From Azospirillum sp. TSO35-2 (GTDB lineage: Bacteria; Pseudomonadota; Alphaproteobacteria; Azospirillales; Azospirillaceae): 64,000 nucleotides of DNA. The position numbers and the translations under genes are program-made. Positions 59,868 to 64,000 of this stretch are shown here, in pieces (within the stretch, counting starts at the first letter, position 1; the number at the start of each line of letters is the position of its first letter). Below the pieces are notes generated by a model, which was not told the DNA's origin, searched no databases, and was given only the letters and a program-made list of their open reading frames with translations. The DNA lies in NCBI RefSeq assembly GCF_003116095.1, contig NZ_LGRA01000018.1:377430-441429 (forward strand), given 5' to 3'.

Positions 59868-60431
59868 TCAGGCGGCCTTGCGAACCGAACCCAGCTCGGT
59901 GAACAGCTTGACCACGGCTTCGACGAACTCGTTCAACTGGTCCTGGCCCAGGGCCGAAACCGTGATGTCGTCGACAACCAGCGCGTCTTCGCTGATCTTG
60001 CCGCCGGCGGCGGTCAGGTCGGCGCGGTAGGCTTCCGGGGCGGCCAGCAGGCGGCCACGCAGCTTGCCGGGAATGGCGAGCAGCTGGATGCCCTGGTCGA
60101 TCGCGGCGATCGGCTTGCCGGCGTCCAGGAAATGGCCGACGATGCGGCGGGTGTGGGCCGACTGCTGCAGCTTCGCCACGCTGCGCTCACCGCCCGGCAG
60201 CAGCAGCATGTCGAAGTCGGCGCCCAGCGCCTCGCTCAGATGCTTGTCCACCGGGAAGTAATGGCCCCAGGACTTGCCGTGCCAGCCGTTGACCAGACCC
60301 GTCTCGGTGGAGATGGTGCGCAAGTTGGCCCCGGTCTTGATCAGGGCGCGTTGCGGCTCGGTCATCTCCGCTTCTTCAAAGCCGTTGGAGACGAGGATAG
60401 CAATAGACTTTCCTGCGAGCGATTGATCCAT
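59868..60431 (-). CDS. DJ-1/PfpI-family protein lacking the catalytic cysteine
   Basis: The 187-residue product has the DJ-1/PfpI fold: KSIAILVSNGFEEAEMTEPQ with the conserved Glu, DFDMLLLPGGERS at 72-84 and the nucleophile-elbow position PIAAIDQGIQLL at 107-118. The usual ICHG is IDQG, so Asp112 replaces the catalytic Cys and Gln the His. The protein cannot use the normal cysteine chemistry (protease, deglycase or glyoxalase) and may be a binding or structural paralogue. The ATG at 60431 gives a normal length; one at 60449 is possible. A strong terminator follows. Confidence 0.8.
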   Translation of the reverse strand: MDQSLAGKSIAILVSNGFEEAEMTEPQRALIKTGANLRTISTETGLVNGWHGKSWGHYFPVDKHLSEALGADFDMLLLPGGERSVAKLQQSAHTRRIVGHFLDAGKPIAAIDQGIQLLAIPGKLRGRLLAAPEAYRADLTAAGGKISEDALVVDDITVSALGQDQLNEFVEAVVKLFTELGSVRKAA

Positions 60432-60950
60432 ACTGTCATGTCCTTCCATTGTTTCGACCAAGGACGCCGGAGTATCTCCCCAGAAGAAATCCGGCCAGGA
60501 AATCGGGCCGGAGGGCATCTGGTGACGGAGAACCCGCCGGGGCAGGGGCGGAGCGGGGAATCGGTCATCGCCGCGCAACGGAATGCGCGGCGGCCAGTCC
60601 CGCCCGCCGGTGCCCTGAGATCGGGTGCCGGCGTTGAGGGACCTTTACGTCCCAGATCGGTTTGTTTTCAGCATGCGGACTTACTTGGTCCCGATGCGTT
60701 CCCAAGTCAACAAGGGATTCCGCGCCGCAACCAAGGCTGGACGGCGGAAACCGCCGGGCCACGGCTGGATGCAAGGGCAATTTTCCAGCCCCGCTCAAGA
60801 CTTTCGGCCGAACCAGAGGCTACAATGGGTTGAGGTCGCGCAGGTCAGCCATACCATAGGGGCGGGGCTGCAACGGCGACTTACCACGGCGGCGCTCATC
60901 ATAGGTCGCGATCCCGTCGCCGTCGATTCGGCACGCCGCGGAGCGGACAC
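60432..60950. other. 519-bp gap between the PfpI-like gene and the isocitrate lyase terminator
   Basis: It holds the promoter of the minus-strand PfpI-like gene. Two short hairpins are visible (CGCCGCGC at 60571-60578 pairing with 60587-60594; GGGAC/GTCCC near 60637), neither followed by a T-run. No frame has both a ribosome-binding site and protein-like sequence. Confidence 0.3.
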
Positions 60951-60982
60951 AAAAAAGCGGCCGGGGGGAAGGCCCCCGGCCG
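60951..60982 (-). terminator. Rho-independent terminator after isocitrate lyase
   Basis: A 10-bp GC stem (CGGCCGGGGG at 60958-60967 pairing with CCCCCGGCCG at 60973-60982) with a 5-base loop is followed on the minus strand by six T residues (AAAAAA at 60951-60956 on plus). It lies 85 bp past the aceA stop codon. Confidence 0.88.
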
Positions 60983-61066
60983 TCGGCAAGTCAAAGCATC
61001 AGCCGTTCGAAAAGATCCGGCTCGCACACCGGATCACGGACCAATCCCAATGATCGGAACCTGCGA

Positions 61067-62344
<1,278 letters not shown>

Positions 62345-62546
62345 GGGTCAGGTTCCTTTTGTCCGGTCACGCCCGGCGGGGCGATAAAGGGAGATCTCGG
62401 GGCGGGCCTTCTGTCGGTCCCGGCGGCCTTTTTGTGGGGTGCCAGTTCAGGGGCGCTCCGGACCGTCTGCGGGGCCGCTTGCGCTTTACAGCGCGGCCGT
62501 GGATCAAGAGTTAAACCTACCCTCTGTGCGTTGCAATAAGCCCTTG

Positions 62547-62612
62547 TTTGTAAAAAGGTCCGTTTGTAAACTGCCGTCCGAACAATCGTGTAAATCCGTA
62601 AATCTTGTAAAT
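62547..62612. promoter_or_regulatory. Cluster of TGTAAA repeats in the aceA-regulator intergenic region
   Basis: Two identical TTTGTAAA elements (62547-62554 and 62563-62570) are followed by three GTAAAT elements (62590-62595, 62598-62603, 62607-62612). The last three lie just before the regulator start. TTTGTAAA resembles the TTTGCAAA-type half-sites bound by RamB-like regulators of the glyoxylate shunt, to which the divergent gene product is related. The cluster probably controls both genes. Confidence 0.6.
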
Positions 62613-62624
62613 CGGCGAGGCGTC

Positions 62625-64000
62625 GTGGCGACCATGGAAAAGAAGGCGATGCTGGGTCCGAAGGTCCGCCGCCTGCGCCGCGACCACGGACTGACCCAGG
62701 CCCAGATGGCGGAGCAGCTCGGCATCTCCCCCAGCTACCTGAACCTGATCGAGCACAACCAGCGGCCGGTGACCGTGCCGCTGCTGCTGAAGCTGGGCCA
62801 GCAGTTCGGCGTCGACCTCCAGGCCTTCGCCGAGGACGAGGAGAGCCGTCTGGTCGCCGGCCTGCGCGAGGTGTTCGCCGACCCGCTGTTCGACGGCTCC
62901 GACATCAAGAACCAGGATTTCCGCGAGCTGGCGGCGGTGGCGCCGACGCTCGGGCAGGCGGTGGTGGCGCTCTACCGCGGCTTCCGCGGCGCCCGCGACG
63001 ACCTCCAGGCGCTCGCCGAGCGGGTGGCCGACCGCGAGAAGCTGCATCTGGTGCAGAGCACCGGCTTTCCGCAGGACGAGGTGCGCGACCTGTTCCAGGC
63101 CCACTCCAACCATTTCCCCGAGCTGGAGCAGGCGGCGGAGGCGCTGTGGCAGGACGGCAAGCTGGAGCGCGGCGACCTCTACCGCGGGCTGGTCGACTGG
63201 CTGAACACCCAGCACAGCGTCCGCGTCCGCCTGCTGCCGTCGGAGGTGATGGGCTACGCCGTGCGCCGCTTCGACCGTCACAGCCGCCGGGTGCTGCTGT
63301 CGGAAATGCTGGCGCCGTCGGGCCGCAACTTCCAGCTCGCCTGCCAGATCGCGCTGCTGCGCCACCGCGACCTGCTGAACGGCATCGTCGACGCCGCCAA
63401 CCTGTCGGGCGACGAGGCGCGGCGGCTGACCCGCATCGGGCTGGCCAACTATTTCGCCGCCGCGGTGATGATGCCCTACCAGCGTTTCCACGAGGCGGCG
63501 ACCCAGGTCCGCTACGACATCGAGATCCTGCGCCGGCGCTTCGACGCCTCGTTCGAGCAGGTCTGCCAGCGCCTGACCACCCTGCACCGCAGCGGCGCCA
63601 AGGGCGTGCCCTTCTTCTTCATGCGGGTCGACAGCGCCGGCAACGTGTCGAAACGCTTTTCCGGCGCCGGCTTTCACTTCGCCCGCTTCGGCGGCGGCTG
63701 CCCGCGCTGGGTCGTCTACGAGGCGTTCCGCACCCCGGGAAAGATCCACAGCCAGATGGCGGAGATGCCGGACGGCACCGCCTATTTCTCGATCGCCCGC
63801 ACCGTGGTGAAGGCCGGCGGCGGCCACCGCAGCCCGCCGCAGCAGTTCGCCATCGCGCTCGGCTGCGACGTCCAGCACGCGGCGCAAGTCACCTATGCGG
63901 ACGGTTTCGACCTGTCCAACACCGCCGCGGCGACGCCGATCGGCGTGAACTGCCGGCTGTGCCCACGTCTCGACTGCTCGCAACGGGCGTTTCCGCCGCT
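62625..64000 (+). CDS. XRE-family regulator with ImmA/IrrE-like and DUF2083 domains (ScfR/RamB-like; 3' partial)
   Basis: The visible 458 residues comprise an N-terminal Cro/XRE helix-turn-helix (about 14-65: GPKVRRLRRDHGLTQAQMAE, QLGISPSYLNLIEHNQRPVT), a middle ImmA/IrrE-like region without HExxH (FQLACQIALLRHRD), and a DUF2083 C-terminal part with the cysteine cluster CRLCPRLDCSQRAFPP. The layout matches short-chain-fatty-acyl regulators such as RamB, ScfR and MldR, which sense acyl-CoA and control isocitrate lyase. It is divergent from aceA. A GTG at 62625 has CGAGG 4 bp upstream; an in-frame ATG is at 62634. The gene runs past the window end, though little should be missing. Confidence 0.85.
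   Translation, partial: MATMEKKAMLGPKVRRLRRDHGLTQAQMAEQLGISPSYLNLIEHNQRPVTVPLLLKLGQQFGVDLQAFAEDEESRLVAGLREVFADPLFDGSDIKNQDFRELAAVAPTLGQAVVALYRGFRGARDDLQALAERVADREKLHLVQSTGFPQDEVRDLFQAHSNHFPELEQAAEALWQDGKLERGDLYRGLVDWLNTQHSVRVRLLPSEVMGYAVRRFDRHSRRVLLSEMLAPSGRNFQLACQIALLRHRDLLNGIVDAANLSGDEARRLTRIGLANYFAAAVMMPYQRFHEAATQVRYDIEILRRRFDASFEQVCQRLTTLHRSGAKGVPFFFMRVDSAGNVSKRFSGAGFHFARFGGGCPRWVVYEAFRTPGKIHSQMAEMPDGTAYFSIARTVVKAGGGHRSPPQQFAIALGCDVQHAAQVTYADGFDLSNTAAATPIGVNCRLCPRLDCSQRAFPP

Noticed and set aside
60571..60594. GC hairpin CGCCGCGC/GCGCGGCG as a terminator or small RNA
   Set aside because: No T-run follows on either strand and no promoter is evident.
60625..61053. A plus-strand frame of 142 codons before isocitrate lyase
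   Set aside because: It runs through the aceA terminator hairpin, lacks a ribosome-binding site and shows no domain.
62517..63983. Minus-strand frame of 488 codons over the XRE/ScfR-type gene
   Set aside because: The plus strand encodes a clear XRE/DUF2083 protein; the minus frame is low-complexity shadow and covers the aceA control region.

Overview
The window is GC-rich DNA with dense genes, many GTG starts and short 4-bp overlaps. It carries LysR, IclR, TetR and XRE regulators, an isocitrate lyase beside a short-chain-fatty-acid-type regulator, and a large exopolysaccharide operon. This suits a metabolically versatile soil or plant-associated alphaproteobacterium, most likely Azospirillum or a close Rhodospirillales relative; that assignment is inference. 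I see no rRNA, tRNA, CRISPR array, insertion sequence or phage gene.

Region 1 (1-19.1 kb) makes an exopolysaccharide. An 11-gene minus-strand operon (15714 down to 2671) encodes a priming sugar-phosphate transferase, a Wzy-type polymerase/ligase, a GumC/Wzz-like co-polymerase, a CpsD-like partner with a broken Walker A, three GT4 and one GT2 glycosyltransferases, a Wzx-type flippase, a Tat-exported protein of unknown family and a polysaccharide deacetylase. A second member of that unknown family, fused to a carbohydrate-binding module, lies at 17771-19099. The first gene of the operon and the 750 bp upstream of it are unusually AT-rich.

Region 2 (19.6-28.1 kb) holds a VanZ-like gene, a LysR/SnoaL-like divergent pair, and an HME-type RND efflux operon divergent from a TetR regulator whose promoter contains a clear palindromic operator.

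Region 3 (28.1-36.2 kb) and region 5 (48.9-54.1 kb) look like parts of one organosulfur-scavenging network. Region 3 has an SfnB-like flavin oxidoreductase, two sulfonate-type binding proteins plus a decayed third, an SsuD-like LLM monooxygenase followed by a 32-residue ORF, SsuB/SsuC-like transporter genes and a LysR regulator. Region 5 has a four-domain rhodanese, a thiol dioxygenase, another SsuB/SsuC pair without its own binding protein, a nitroreductase and a 59-residue membrane protein. Three copies of an inverted repeat, CCTAT-N6/7-ATAGG, lie upstream of these transcription units.

Region 4 (36.4-48.6 kb) holds an aromatic meta-cleavage operon (ring-cleavage dioxygenase, flavin hydroxylase, FAH-family enzyme, IclR regulator) with a divergent CMD-family gene and MFS importer. 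All are flanked by copies of the palindrome TGTCCGC-N3-GCGGACA. A polyamine-type ABC importer with an APC permease follows.

Region 6 (54.4-64 kb) has a DUF3604 PHP-like protein, a DUF3750 protein, a chemoreceptor, a PfpI-fold protein lacking its catalytic cysteine, isocitrate lyase, and its divergent XRE/ScfR-type regulator, which runs off the window end.
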